From Streptomyces marispadix (GTDB lineage Bacteria; Actinomycetota; Actinomycetes; Streptomycetales; Streptomycetaceae): 64,000 nucleotides of DNA. The notes below the pieces were generated by a model. It was not told where the DNA came from and searched no databases. It saw only the letters and a list, made by a program, of their open reading frames with translations. Both the position numbers and the translations under genes were made by a program. The stretch covers positions 5,122,501 to 5,186,500 of the forward strand of contig NZ_JAKWJU010000002.1 of the NCBI RefSeq assembly GCF_022524345.1, given 5' to 3'. How positions within the stretch are numbered: position 1 is the first letter of the stretch; each line of letters begins with the position of its first letter. This document shows, piece by piece, positions 1 to 8,911 of this stretch.

Positions 1-1
1 G

Positions 2-589
2 CTGCTGATCAGCGCGTTCATCGCGCAGCCTTTTTTGATCCCGTCTGCATCAATGACCCCCACGCTGGCGGTCGGTGACCGGATACTGGTGAACAAGCTT
101 GCCTACCGAATCGGCAACTCTCCGGGCCGCGGAGACGTTGTTGTCTTCGACGGCAGGGGTTCGTTCATGGACGAGGAGGGGACGGGCGGCAATCCGGTAG
201 CCGGTCTGTTGCGAGAGGCCGGAGCTGCGGCCGGACTTGTGAAGCCGGCCGAGACGGACTACGTCAAGCGTGTGATCGGCGTCGGCGGAGATCGGGTCCG
301 GTGCTGCGACAAGCGCGGAAGGATCGAGGTGAACGGTGTTCCGCTGGACGAGGACTATCTGCATGACGGTGACGACCCGTCAGCCGTACCGTTCGATATC
401 GAAGTGCCTCAAGGGCGGTTGTGGGTGATGGGCGATCACCGTTCCGACTCCAGCGACTCACGGGACCACCTCGGTGACGCGGGTGGAGGTACCGTTCCCG
501 TGGAGCGGGTGATCGGGCGGGCCGACGGCATCGCATGGCCGACGGACCGCTGGGGAACGGTTCACGGCGGGGGAGGTGCCCATGAGTGA
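2..589 (+). CDS. sipW: Type I signal peptidase, 5' end cut off by the window edge
   Basis: The reading frame is open to the first base of the window, so the true start and most of the N-terminal anchor lie upstream. The visible part begins in the anchor (LLISAFIAQPFLIP) and runs straight into the catalytic serine motif PSASM. The lysine general base lies in DYVKRVIGVGGD, and the S26 box MGDHRSDSSDSR follows, so both catalytic residues are present. The enzyme cleaves signal peptides of Sec and Tat substrates on the outer face of the membrane. It ends inside the start of the next gene (8-nt overlap), which implies translational coupling with the other three signal peptidases. The name follows the usual order of the Streptomyces four-gene cluster. 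Confidence 0.9.
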   Translation: MLISAFIAQPFLIPSASMTPTLAVGDRILVNKLAYRIGNSPGRGDVVVFDGRGSFMDEEGTGGNPVAGLLREAGAAAGLVKPAETDYVKRVIGVGGDRVRCCDKRGRIEVNGVPLDEDYLHDGDDPSAVPFDIEVPQGRLWVMGDHRSDSSDSRDHLGDAGGGTVPVERVIGRADGIAWPTDRWGTVHGGGGAHE

Positions 590-2162
590 CAGGGTCGGCC
601 CCGCGCGCCGATACGACTACGGCGTACCGAGCGACTACGACGACGAGCCCTACGACGGCCGCTACAACCGGCCTGCCCCCAACGGCGGTGGCGACTACGC
701 CGGTTCGAACGGCTACGGCGATCCCAACGCCAACGGCGCCCAGAACGGCAACGGTTACGGCAGCGCAGGCGCCAACGGCTACCCGAACGGCAACGGTTAC
801 GGCAGCCCGAACGGCAACGGCGCGGTGCCCTACTCCGGCTTCACCGGACGCAACGGCGGCCCCGACGGCTCCGACTACTACTCCGGCGACTACGACTACA
901 CCGAGCCGTACGAGTACTTCGGGCGCTCCCAGGGCACCCGCGCGCCCAACGGCGCCCCCGGCGGCGACGGTTACCAGGTCCCCAACGGCTACGGCTACGG
1001 AGCGCCCAGCGGCAACGGCCTCGGCGCGTCCCCCACCGGCACGAACCCCCGCGTACCGTCACCGGCGAGCTTCCCGCCCAACGCCCCACTTCCGCCGCCG
1101 CAGGTGAGTTCCGGCGAGACCATGAAGCTGAGTGTCTACTCGGCACGGCTTCTGGATCTGCCCGGCCGCGAGACCAGGGACGAAAGGCTCGGCATCCCGC
1201 CCGGTCCGAGCGGCGGGCGTGCCGAGCGCCGGCGTGCGGCGAAGCGCGTCAAGCGGCGCAGACGTCTGTCGGTGACGAAGGAGATACCGATCCTCGTCGG
1301 TGTCGCCCTCGTCATTGCCCTTGTGCTGAAAACTTTCCTCGTTCAGGCGTTCGTGATCCCGTCGGGTTCGATGGAGCAGACGATCCGGATCGGCGACCGC
1401 GTCCTGGTGGACAAGCTGACGCCCTGGTTCGGTACGAAACCGGAACGCGGCGACGTGGTCGTCTTCGAGGACCCGGGCGGCTGGCTGCCCGCGGAGGAGA
1501 AGAAGCGCAAGGAAGACCCCGTCGGCGTCAAACAGGGCAAGGAGTTCCTGACCTTCATCGGCCTCCTGCCCTCCGACGACGAGCAGGACCTGATCAAACG
1601 TGTCATCGCCGTCGGCGGCGACAAGGTCAAGTGCTGCAACGCGCAGGGCAAGGTCACGGTCAACGGCAAGCCGCTCCAGGAGCCCTACATCAACCCGGGC
1701 AACAAGCCCTCGGAGATCAAGTTCGACGTCAACGTGCCGAACGGCCGCGTGTTCGTGATGGGCGACCACCGCGCCAACTCGGCGGACTCCCGCTTCCACT
1801 TGCGCGACGAGGGCAGCGGCACCGTTCCCGAATCCCAGGTCCAGGGGCGTGCCGTCGTCATCGCCTGGCCGTTCGACCACTGGGGCAAGCTGGAGGCGTC
1901 CGACACCTTCAGCGCCGTGCCGCAGGCACCGGGCGCATCGTCGGCGGCTGGACCGATCGGGGGCGCGAACGACCGACTGACGCAATATCCGATCCCTGCG
2001 GAACTCCCGCTCGTTATGGGAGTGGTGGGCCTGTCCCGGCTGTGGGACAGGCGGCAGTGGATTGTGAGGAGTGGTTGTGGGGGACTTGGCGGTCGGCGCT
2101 CGTTCCGGTTCCGGCGAGAACGAGGACGAGGGCGAGAGCGGCACGGAGCACAGGAACCCTGA
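582..2162 (+). CDS. sipX: Type I signal peptidase with long Gly/Asn/Tyr-rich N-terminal domain
   Basis: The ATG at 582 is chosen over the in-frame GTG at 576 because a GGGGGAGG ribosome-binding site ends just before it. The protein has 526 residues. Residues 1 to about 180 are low complexity, rich in Gly, Asn, Tyr and Pro, with a repeated NGNGYGS block, and are presumably cytoplasmic. A basic stretch (KRVKRRRR) precedes a membrane anchor and the catalytic PSGSM serine (S263); the lysine is K339 in DLIKRVIAVGGD, and MGDHRANSADSR follows. The C-terminus has a second hydrophobic piece (LPLVMGVVGLS) and a basic tail. The last 86 nt overlap the next gene. A 21-nt block is directly repeated near 740-800. 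Function: signal peptide cleavage outside the membrane. Confidence 0.93.
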   Translation: MSDRVGPARRYDYGVPSDYDDEPYDGRYNRPAPNGGGDYAGSNGYGDPNANGAQNGNGYGSAGANGYPNGNGYGSPNGNGAVPYSGFTGRNGGPDGSDYYSGDYDYTEPYEYFGRSQGTRAPNGAPGGDGYQVPNGYGYGAPSGNGLGASPTGTNPRVPSPASFPPNAPLPPPQVSSGETMKLSVYSARLLDLPGRETRDERLGIPPGPSGGRAERRRAAKRVKRRRRLSVTKEIPILVGVALVIALVLKTFLVQAFVIPSGSMEQTIRIGDRVLVDKLTPWFGTKPERGDVVVFEDPGGWLPAEEKKRKEDPVGVKQGKEFLTFIGLLPSDDEQDLIKRVIAVGGDKVKCCNAQGKVTVNGKPLQEPYINPGNKPSEIKFDVNVPNGRVFVMGDHRANSADSRFHLRDEGSGTVPESQVQGRAVVIAWPFDHWGKLEASDTFSAVPQAPGASSAAGPIGGANDRLTQYPIPAELPLVMGVVGLSRLWDRRQWIVRSGCGGLGGRRSFRFRRERGRGRERHGAQEP

Positions 2163-3156
2163 CGCATCCGCGTCACCCGCAGCCGTGTCCGCTTCCGGAC
2201 CCGAGGCACAGACAGCGGCGAGCCACGAGCCGCCGACCGCAGAGAAAGGCAGTGACATCAGCGTGAGCACGGGTGCGGAAGACAGCACCACAAGTGATCA
2301 CACGTCGGACGTACACGGCAGGCATCAGCGCTCGTTCTTCAAAGAGCTGCCGGTTCTGATCGGCATCGCGCTGATCCTGGCACTGCTGATCAAGACTTTT
2401 CTCGTCCAGGCGTTCTCCATCCCGTCGAACTCGATGCAGAACACCCTCCAGGTCGGGGACAGGGTGCTGGTCGACAAGCTCACCCCCTGGTTCGGCTCCG
2501 AACCCCAGCGGGGAGAGATCGTCGTCTTCCACGACCCGGGCGGCTGGCTGAACGAGGCGCCCGTGCCGCAGCCCAGCGGCGTCGGCGGCGCCATCCAGAC
2601 CGTCCTCAGCGCCATCGGCCTCATGCCGTCCGCCGACGAGCAGGACCTGATCAAACGCGTCGTCGCCGTCGGCGGCGACCGCGTCGAGTGCAAGCGGGGC
2701 GGCCCCGTAAAGGTCAACGGCAAGGCCCTCGACGAGTCGTACCTCTTCCCCGGGAACACCCCCTGCGACGACAAGCCCTTCGGGCCCGTCGAGGTGCCCA
2801 TCGGGAAGATGTGGGTGATGGGCGACCACCGCCAGGACTCCCTCGACTCCCGCTTCCACCAGAAGCTCGACAACGGCATGATCCCCACCGACCGCGTCGT
2901 CGGACGCGCTCTCGTGGTGGCCTGGCCGCCCACCCGCTGGTCCGCCCTGCCGGTGCCCGACACCTTCGACCGCAACGGCCTCGCCGCGAAGGCGCTGGAC
3001 GGGGCACCCGCGGCGCTCGGCGCAGCCGGCGCGGTACCGCTCGTACTCTGGCGCCGCAGGCGGCGAGCGGTACGGACAGCGACGGGACCGGCCCCCGCGG
3101 AGCGTGCCGCCGGAGCGTCACCCGTACCGTCCGGCGAGCGGTCCGTCAACGGCTGA
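2077..3156 (+). CDS. sipY: Type I signal peptidase
   Basis: The GTG at 2077 is preferred to the GTG at 2071 because GAGGAG (2066-2071) gives it a spacing of 5. The product has 359 residues. About 75 acidic, disordered residues come first, then a membrane anchor (ELPVLIGIALILALLIK), the catalytic PSNSM (S119), the lysine in DLIKRVVAVGGD (K193), and MGDHRQDSLDSR. A second hydrophobic segment near the C-terminus (ALGAAGAVPLVLW) suggests a C-in topology, followed by Arg/Ala-rich residues. The gene starts inside the 3' end of the previous signal peptidase gene, so the two are probably translated together. Confidence 0.93.
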   Translation: MGDLAVGARSGSGENEDEGESGTEHRNPDASASPAAVSASGPEAQTAASHEPPTAEKGSDISVSTGAEDSTTSDHTSDVHGRHQRSFFKELPVLIGIALILALLIKTFLVQAFSIPSNSMQNTLQVGDRVLVDKLTPWFGSEPQRGEIVVFHDPGGWLNEAPVPQPSGVGGAIQTVLSAIGLMPSADEQDLIKRVVAVGGDRVECKRGGPVKVNGKALDESYLFPGNTPCDDKPFGPVEVPIGKMWVMGDHRQDSLDSRFHQKLDNGMIPTDRVVGRALVVAWPPTRWSALPVPDTFDRNGLAAKALDGAPAALGAAGAVPLVLWRRRRRAVRTATGPAPAERAAGASPVPSGERSVNG

Positions 3157-3235
3157 CCTCCCCCCGTACTCACGGCCCTCTACCCCGGGTAAGGTGCGCC
3201 CAGACCGAAGCGGCGAGCGGACCGGGAGTGCGGGA

Positions 3236-3964
3236 ATGGGCAAGGCGGGACGTACGGGCACAAGTCACGGTCGCCTCGGCCATGCGCTCTCCGGCATCGC
3301 CGTCGCCGTCGGCTGCGTGCTCTTCCTGGGCGCCTTCGTACTGGGAGCCGTCCTCTACCAGCCGTACACGGTGCCCACGGACTCCATGGACCCCACCGTC
3401 AAGGCGGGGGACCGGGTGCTCGCCGAGCGGATAGACGGCAAGGACGTACGCCGTGGCGACGTCGTCGTCTTCCAGGACTCGGTGTGGGGCTCGGTGCCCA
3501 TGGTGAAGCGCGTCGTGGGCACCGGCGGCGACAAGGTCGCCTGCTGCGACAAGCAGGGCAGGCTCTCGGTCAACGGCGAGACCCTCGACGAGCCGTACCT
3601 GAAGGACACCGGACCCGACTCCCAGCCCCCGTTCAAGAAGACGACGGTGCCCCAGGGGAAGCTCTTCCTGCTCGGAGACCACCGCATGGACTCCGTGGAC
3701 TCCCGCGTCCACCTTCAGGACGGCGACCACGGGGCCGTCTCCCGGTCTGCGGTGAACGCACGCGTCGACGCCGTCGCCTGGCCGTTCAACGGGCTCGGGA
3801 TGCTCGCACGTCCGGCAGGCTTCGCCGCGCTGCCGGGCGGCACCTCCGACCCCGGGCCGCTTCAGCCGCTGCTCGTCGCCGTCGTCGCCGGTGCGGCCCT
3901 GATCCTGGGCGGTGCGGCGTACGGCCCGATAGCGCGGCGGGCCGGACGGGGCACTCGCGGCTGA
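3236..3964 (+). CDS. sipZ: Type I signal peptidase
   Basis: The ATG at 3236 has GGGAG at 3224-3228, seven bases upstream. The 242-residue protein lacks the long N-terminal extensions of its two neighbours. It has an anchor (IAVAVGCVLFLGAFVLGAVL), then PTDSM with catalytic S50, the lysine in MVKRVVGTGGD (K91), and LGDHRMDSVDSR. A C-terminal membrane segment (LLVAVVAGAALILGG) follows. It is the last of four tandem paralogues, with about 80 nt separating it from the third, so it may also have its own promoter. Having several type I signal peptidases is typical of Streptomyces, which exports very many proteins. Confidence 0.93.
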   Translation: MGKAGRTGTSHGRLGHALSGIAVAVGCVLFLGAFVLGAVLYQPYTVPTDSMDPTVKAGDRVLAERIDGKDVRRGDVVVFQDSVWGSVPMVKRVVGTGGDKVACCDKQGRLSVNGETLDEPYLKDTGPDSQPPFKKTTVPQGKLFLLGDHRMDSVDSRVHLQDGDHGAVSRSAVNARVDAVAWPFNGLGMLARPAGFAALPGGTSDPGPLQPLLVAVVAGAALILGGAAYGPIARRAGRGTRG

Positions 3965-4003
3965 CGCACAATGGGGGCACGCACGGCTGAAGGGGAACAT
4001 GCC

Positions 4004-4327
4004 ATGAGCGCCGAGGACCTCGAGAAGTACGAGACCGAGATGGAGCTGAAGCTCTACCGGGAGTACAGGGACGTCGTCGGTCTCTTCAAGTACGTGATCG
4101 AGACGGACCGGCGGTTCTACCTCACCAACGACTACGAGATGCAGGTCCACTCGGTGCAGGGCGAGGTCTTCTTCGAGGTCTCCATGGCCGACGCCTGGGT
4201 GTGGGACATGTACCGCCCTGCCCGGTTCGTGAAGCAGGTGCGCGTCCTGACGTTCAAGGACGTGAACATCGAGGAGCTGAACAAGAGCGAACTCGATCTT
4301 CCCGAGAACTCCGGCTTCAAGGGCTGA
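4004..4327 (+). CDS. DUF2469 family protein
   Basis: This is a 107-residue soluble acidic protein beginning MSAEDLEKYETEMELKLYRE. The family is conserved across actinobacteria at this position, between the signal peptidases and yraN. The start is set by AGGGGAA just upstream (3991-3997). The sequence is compact and strongly conserved in my memory of the family (FKYVIETDRRFYLTN, AWVWDMYRPARFVK), with no signal peptide, membrane segment or obvious catalytic motif. Function unknown. Confidence 0.88.
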   Translation: MSAEDLEKYETEMELKLYREYRDVVGLFKYVIETDRRFYLTNDYEMQVHSVQGEVFFEVSMADAWVWDMYRPARFVKQVRVLTFKDVNIEELNKSELDLPENSGFKG

Positions 4328-4421
4328 CGGCGGTTCGCGGGCCCCTTGCGGGACGATTCCCGGCGCCGGTGCCGGTGCCGGTGGGTGACCCTGGGTCGGC
4401 TCACCCTCTGCGGTGACGGAC

Positions 4422-4430
4422 TTATCCACA
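4422..4430 (+). promoter_or_regulatory. Isolated perfect DnaA-box-like sequence
   Basis: TTATCCACA lies in the 185-nt gap between the DUF2469 gene and yraN. It matches the classical DnaA box, although Streptomyces origins mostly use TTGTCCACA. A single site away from an origin could be a DnaA titration or regulatory site, or chance. Confidence 0.3.
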
Positions 4431-4512
4431 GCAGCCCAGTCGTCCCCAGATTCCGTCCTTGATCATCTACGTACGCCCACCTCCGTCACAGTCGGTGACG
4501 GAGGTGGTGGGC

Positions 4513-4896
4513 ATGAGCGCCCGTAAAGCCCTCGGCCGATACGGCGAGGACGTAGCAGCCCGAAGGCTGCGCCAGTCAGGAATGGCAGTGCTGGAACGCA
4601 ACTGGCGCTGCGTCGAAGGAGAACTCGACATCGTCGCGAGGGACAAGGACGCCCTCGTGATCTGCGAGGTCAAAACACGGCGCACAGGCCGGGGAGGCGC
4701 CTTCGAACACCCGATGTCCGCCGTGACCCCGGCCAAATCCGCCCGGCTACGGAGACTCGCCTCGCGCTGGCTCACCGAACGCTGGCTCGCCCGGTACGGA
4801 CAGCCGCCCCGCGGCGGTGTACGCATCGACCTCATCGGAGTGCTCCTGCCGGAACGAGGCGCGCCCCTGGTGCAGCACGCACGAGGAGTGGCCTGA
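4513..4896 (+). CDS. yraN: YraN family (UPF0102) putative endonuclease-fold protein
   Basis: The product is a 127-residue protein of the UPF0102 family with the restriction-endonuclease-like core: [12 protein letters not shown] at the N-terminus, then [17 protein letters not shown] and ICEVKTRR, which give the E...D...ExK arrangement of PD-(D/E)XK nucleases. The start at 4513 has GGAGG at 4499-4503. An earlier GTG is possible. The stop overlaps the start of the yifB-like gene (TGATG), so the two are translationally coupled and dprA follows. The family role is not established; the association with ComM and DprA suggests handling of single-stranded or imported DNA. Confidence 0.9.
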   Translation: MSARKALGRYGEDVAARRLRQSGMAVLERNWRCVEGELDIVARDKDALVICEVKTRRTGRGGAFEHPMSAVTPAKSARLRRLASRWLTERWLARYGQPPRGGVRIDLIGVLLPERGAPLVQHARGVA

Positions 4897-6557
4897 TGGG
4901 ATTCGCCCGCACCCGCTCGGTGGCGCTCGTCGGAGTCGAAGGCGTCGTCGTCGAAGTCCAGGCAGACCTCGAACCAGGCGTCGCCACATTCACCCTCGTC
5001 GGACTGCCCGACAAGAGCCTCACCGAGAGCCGCGACCGCGTACGAGCAGCCATCGTCAACGCCGGTGCGGAATGGCCACAGCGGAAGCTCACCGTGGGAC
5101 TCAGCCCGGCCGCGGTCCCCAAGAGCGGCAGCGGCTTCGACCTCGCCGTCGCCTGCGCCGTCCTCGGCGCCGCCGAACGCATCGACCCACGCAGCCTCGC
5201 CGACCTGATGATGCTCGGCGAACTCGGACTGGACGGGCGCGTGCGCCCCGTCCGCGGGGTACTGCCGGCCGTACTCGCAGCAGCCGACGCGGGCCACCGG
5301 CAGATCGTCGTCGCCGAGGAGACCGTGCCCGAGGCGTCCCTCGTGCCCGACGTCAGCGTCCTCGGCGTCCGCAGCCTCCGGCAGCTCATCGCGCTCCTCA
5401 ACGACGAACCCCCGCCCGAGGAGCCACCCGACGGCACACTCCCGGACGACGTGCCGCCCCACGAGCAGCGGCCCGAACACAGGCCGCCCACAGCCTCGTT
5501 CACCGCCCACGGCTGGTCCGCACCCGGCCTCACGCGGCGAACGGAACGCACCCTCGATCTCGCGGACGTAGCGGGCCAGACGACCGCCAGGAGAGCCCTC
5601 GAAGTCGCAGCCGCCGGACGCCACCACATCTTCTTCAAAGGCCCGCCAGGGGCAGGCAAGACGATGCTCGCCGAACGTCTGCCCGGACTGCTGCCGCCAC
5701 TGACTTCCCAGGAAGCACTCGAAGTGACCGCAGTGCACTCCGTCGCAGGCGCGCTCCCACCCGGGCAGCCACTCGTCCAACGACCCCCGTACTGCGCCCC
5801 GCACCACTCGGCGACCATGGCCTCACTGATCGGAGGCGGCACCGGCCTCCCACGACCCGGCGCCGTGTCAATGGCCCACCACGGAGTCCTCTTCCTCGAC
5901 GAAGCCGCCGAATGCAGCGCACGGGTCCTCGACGCCATGCGGCAGCCCCTGGAGTCCGGACACGTCGTCGTCGCACGAGCCTCCGGCATGATGCGCATGC
6001 CCGCGCGCTTCCTGCTCGTCCTCGCCGCCAACCCGTGCCCCTGCGGACGGCACGGCATAAGAGGCGGAGGATGCGAATGCCGCCCCGCGTCCATCAGGCG
6101 CTACCGGGCACGACTCTCCGGCCCCCTGATGGACCGCGTCGACCTCAGAGTCCAGGTCAAACCGCTCTCCCGCTCCGAACTCGCAGGCCAGCACGGGCAG
6201 CCCGAGAACACCGCCACAGTCGCCGAACGCGTACTGGCCGCACGAGAACGAGCCGCCGCGCGCTACGCGGACACCCCCTGGTCCGCCAACAGCGACGTAC
6301 CCGGCCACGAGCTGCGCACTCGCTGGCCCGCCGAAGCAGGCGCCCTCAGCAGGGCCGAAGACGACATGGAACAAGGACTGCTGACAGCACGAGGCATGGA
6401 CCGGGTGCTCCGGGTCGCATGGACAGTGGCCGACCTCGCCGGACACGACCGCCCCACGCCCGAAGACGTCGACTGGGCGCTGGAACTGCGCACAGGCGTC
6501 AAACGAAGCCCATCCGCGTTCCGCGCACCGCTCACGGTGCCCAGGAGCAGGCCATGA
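4896..6557 (+). CDS. yifB: YifB/ComM family Mg-chelatase-like AAA+ ATPase
   Basis: The product has 553 residues. The N-terminal ChlI-like domain (GFARTRSVALVGVEG, FTLVGLPDKSLTESRDRVRAA) is followed by an AAA+ core with Walker A GPPGAGKTM near residue 250 and Walker B VLFLDEAAE. The cysteine pair motif NPCPCGRHG and a C-terminal helical domain complete the typical ComM layout. In naturally transformable bacteria ComM is a branch-migration helicase acting with DprA. Its start overlaps the yraN stop and its stop overlaps the dprA start, so the three genes form one tightly coupled operon. Streptomyces is not known for classical competence, so the role here may be in general recombination. Confidence 0.93.
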   Translation: MGFARTRSVALVGVEGVVVEVQADLEPGVATFTLVGLPDKSLTESRDRVRAAIVNAGAEWPQRKLTVGLSPAAVPKSGSGFDLAVACAVLGAAERIDPRSLADLMMLGELGLDGRVRPVRGVLPAVLAAADAGHRQIVVAEETVPEASLVPDVSVLGVRSLRQLIALLNDEPPPEEPPDGTLPDDVPPHEQRPEHRPPTASFTAHGWSAPGLTRRTERTLDLADVAGQTTARRALEVAAAGRHHIFFKGPPGAGKTMLAERLPGLLPPLTSQEALEVTAVHSVAGALPPGQPLVQRPPYCAPHHSATMASLIGGGTGLPRPGAVSMAHHGVLFLDEAAECSARVLDAMRQPLESGHVVVARASGMMRMPARFLLVLAANPCPCGRHGIRGGGCECRPASIRRYRARLSGPLMDRVDLRVQVKPLSRSELAGQHGQPENTATVAERVLAARERAAARYADTPWSANSDVPGHELRTRWPAEAGALSRAEDDMEQGLLTARGMDRVLRVAWTVADLAGHDRPTPEDVDWALELRTGVKRSPSAFRAPLTVPRSRP

Positions 6558-7759
6558 CCCCGTTGCCCGGCCCCGCTGACGGCGACGCCCCGGGAGACGA
6601 GGAACCCGGTGAGGCCGAGCCCCAAGAACGGCTCGCACGGGCCGCGTTGACCCGCATCGTCGAACCCGGCGACGAAACCGCCTGCCGACTGCTCCGCACC
6701 CACGGCGCACAAGAACTCATGCGCGCCTTACGCAACGACGCCCGGCCACTGCCCGGAATCAGCGCTGAACGCTGGACCGGGCTGCGCTCCCGATCCCAAC
6801 GAGCCCACCCGGAAGCCGACTTGGCACACATCGAATCCGCGGGCGGACGCTTCGTCTGCCCGGGAGACCGCGAATGGCCAGGTCAACTCGACGCCCTCGG
6901 AGCCACACGTCCCATCGGGCTCTGGATCATCGGAGCGGCCTGTCTGCGGTACTGGGCACTGCGCTCCGTCGCCGTCGTAGGCGCCCGCGCCTGTACCGAA
7001 TACGGCGTACACATGGCCGCCCTCCTCGGCTCAGGACTCGCCCGGCAAGGCTGGACAGTGGTCTCGGGGGCCGCCTACGGGATCGACGGCGCCGCCCACC
7101 GCGCAGCCCTTGCCACTGGCGGCGCCACCATCGCAGTCCTCGCAAGCGGTGTGGACGTCGCCTACCCTCCCGGCCACAGCGAGTTGATCTCACGCATCGC
7201 CGAACAGGGCCTGCTACTGAGCGAGTTGCCGCCCCAGGACCACCCTTCACGAAGCCGCTTCGTACTACGCAACCGAGTCATCGCCGCCCTCACACGAGGC
7301 ACCGTCGTGGTCGAAGCCGCGCTGCGCAGCGGCTCGTTGTCCACGGCCCGCCATGCCAGGCGCCTCGGCCGATTCGTGATGGGCGTCCCCGGACCGGTCA
7401 CATCGGGGCTCTCGGCAGGCGTGCACGAACTGCTGCGAAACGAGGGGAACCTCGTCACCGACGCCGCCGAAGTGATCGAACTCGTCGGCAGCATCGGCGA
7501 CCTCGCACCGCGAAGACACGGCCCCTCACTGCCCCGCGACGTACTGCACCGCGAAGCCGCGTTGGTGCTCGACGCGCTGCCCGCACGCGGCGCGGTGACG
7601 TCCCGGCTGCTGGCGCAGACCGTCGGCATCACACCCGACGCCGCGGTGGCGAGACTCCAGGAACTGTGCGGGCTCGGCTTCGCCGAACGAGTCGGCGACG
7701 GCTGGCAGTTGAGCCGCTCGACGACACCCGCCGACAGCGCCGGGCACACCATCGAGTGA
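6554..7759 (+). CDS. dprA: DNA-protecting protein DprA (SMF family)
   Basis: The ATG at 6554 overlaps the yifB stop and has AGGAG at 6543-6547. The product has 401 residues. It has an N-terminal helical domain, the extended Rossmann fold (SVAVVGARACTEYG, VSGAAYGIDGAAH, AVLASGVDVAYPPGH, RFVLRNRVIAAL) and a C-terminal winged-helix-like domain. DprA loads RecA on single-stranded DNA. The gene contains an in-frame TTA leucine codon at 6728-6730 (codon 59), rare in Streptomyces and read by the developmentally controlled bldA tRNA. That would make DprA translation late or limited even though its operon partners appear to lack TTA. Confidence 0.94.
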   Translation: MTPLPGPADGDAPGDEEPGEAEPQERLARAALTRIVEPGDETACRLLRTHGAQELMRALRNDARPLPGISAERWTGLRSRSQRAHPEADLAHIESAGGRFVCPGDREWPGQLDALGATRPIGLWIIGAACLRYWALRSVAVVGARACTEYGVHMAALLGSGLARQGWTVVSGAAYGIDGAAHRAALATGGATIAVLASGVDVAYPPGHSELISRIAEQGLLLSELPPQDHPSRSRFVLRNRVIAALTRGTVVVEAALRSGSLSTARHARRLGRFVMGVPGPVTSGLSAGVHELLRNEGNLVTDAAEVIELVGSIGDLAPRRHGPSLPRDVLHREAALVLDALPARGAVTSRLLAQTVGITPDAAVARLQELCGLGFAERVGDGWQLSRSTTPADSAGHTIE

Positions 7760-8035
7760 TGAGCCGGTCCTTGACCTGCGGCTATCGAATGAAAGGGTGA
7801 TCCGCATGGTCTGGTTCCGCTCCGCAGCCCCGCGAAGGCCGGTGCTGGGCACTGCCGTCGGAGTAACTCCCGGGTGCGGTCAGCGGAACGTATCTGCGCA
7901 TGCTGGACCCCGCACTCATCGCATATTGCGACCCTTCGGTCACGCTACGCTCACAGCTCCCCAGGAAGAGGCATCCGGTCACGCACACCCCTTCATCGCG
8001 TGACGACTACTCAGCAGAACGGCTCAAAGCAACGA

Positions 8036-8881
8036 ATGCCCCAGCACATCTCCGGGCCCGAACCCGTCGGCACCGCAGCGGCGCCGACCGGAACCGAGAA
8101 CGCCACAGTCGGTCCCGGCCACAGCGCGCTCGACGAGCTGTGGCGGTCGTACAAGGCCACGGGCGACGAGCAGCTGAGGGAACAACTGATCCTCCACTAC
8201 TCGCCACTGGTGAAGTACGTAGCGGGACGCGTCAGCGTCGGCCTGCCCCCGAACGTGGAACAAGCCGATTTCGTATCGTCCGGAGTGTTCGGACTCATCG
8301 ACGCCATCGAGAAGTTCGACCCTGAGCGGTCCATCAAATTCGAGACATACGCGATCACCCGCATCCGCGGCGCCATGATCGACGAACTACGCGCACTCGA
8401 CTGGATCCCACGATCCGTCCGGCAGAAGGCACGCGCCGTCGAGCGTGCCTACGCCACCCTCGAGTCCAGGCTCCGGCGCAGCCCCTCCGAATCGGAAGTC
8501 GCAGCGGAAATGGGCATCCCGCTCGAGGAACTCCACGGCGTCTTCAGCCAGTTGTCACTGGCCAACGTCGTAGCGCTCGAAGAGCTGCTGCACGTCGGAG
8601 GCGACGGCGGCGACCGGCTCAGCCTCATGGACACCCTCGAAGACACCGCCGCGGACAACCCCGTCGAAGTCGCCGAGGACCGCGAACTGCGACGATTCCT
8701 GGCCCGCGCCATCAACACCCTCCCCGACAGGGAGAAGACCGTCGTCACCCTCTACTACTACGAGGGCCTCACACTTGCCGAAATCGGCCAGGTCCTGGGC
8801 GTCACCGAAAGCAGAGTGAGCCAGATCCACACCAAGTCGGTCCTTCAGCTTCGGGCAAAGCTGGCCGACGTCGGTCGCTGA
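8036..8881 (+). CDS. whiG: Sporulation sigma factor WhiG (FliA family)
   Basis: The product is 281 residues if started at [10 protein letters not shown], as in Streptomyces WhiG. An in-frame GTG at 8000 is an alternative and neither has a strong ribosome-binding site. Region 2 is nearly invariant ([50 protein letters not shown]), followed by region 3 and a region 4 helix-turn-helix ([21 protein letters not shown]). WhiG directs early sporulation genes, including whiH and whiI, from FliA-type promoters in aerial hyphae. The 276 nt upstream of the gene hold no other ORF I believe; TTGACC near 7773 is a possible -35 element. Confidence 0.96.
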   Translation: MPQHISGPEPVGTAAAPTGTENATVGPGHSALDELWRSYKATGDEQLREQLILHYSPLVKYVAGRVSVGLPPNVEQADFVSSGVFGLIDAIEKFDPERSIKFETYAITRIRGAMIDELRALDWIPRSVRQKARAVERAYATLESRLRRSPSESEVAAEMGIPLEELHGVFSQLSLANVVALEELLHVGGDGGDRLSLMDTLEDTAADNPVEVAEDRELRRFLARAINTLPDREKTVVTLYYYEGLTLAEIGQVLGVTESRVSQIHTKSVLQLRAKLADVGR

Positions 8882-8911
8882 ACCGGCACCTCCGTCCGTA
8901 AGGTGGACAGC

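Noticed and set aside
1059..2291. A 410-codon minus-strand frame across two signal peptidase genes
   Set aside because: No motifs or ribosome-binding site; it mirrors strong coding on the plus strand.
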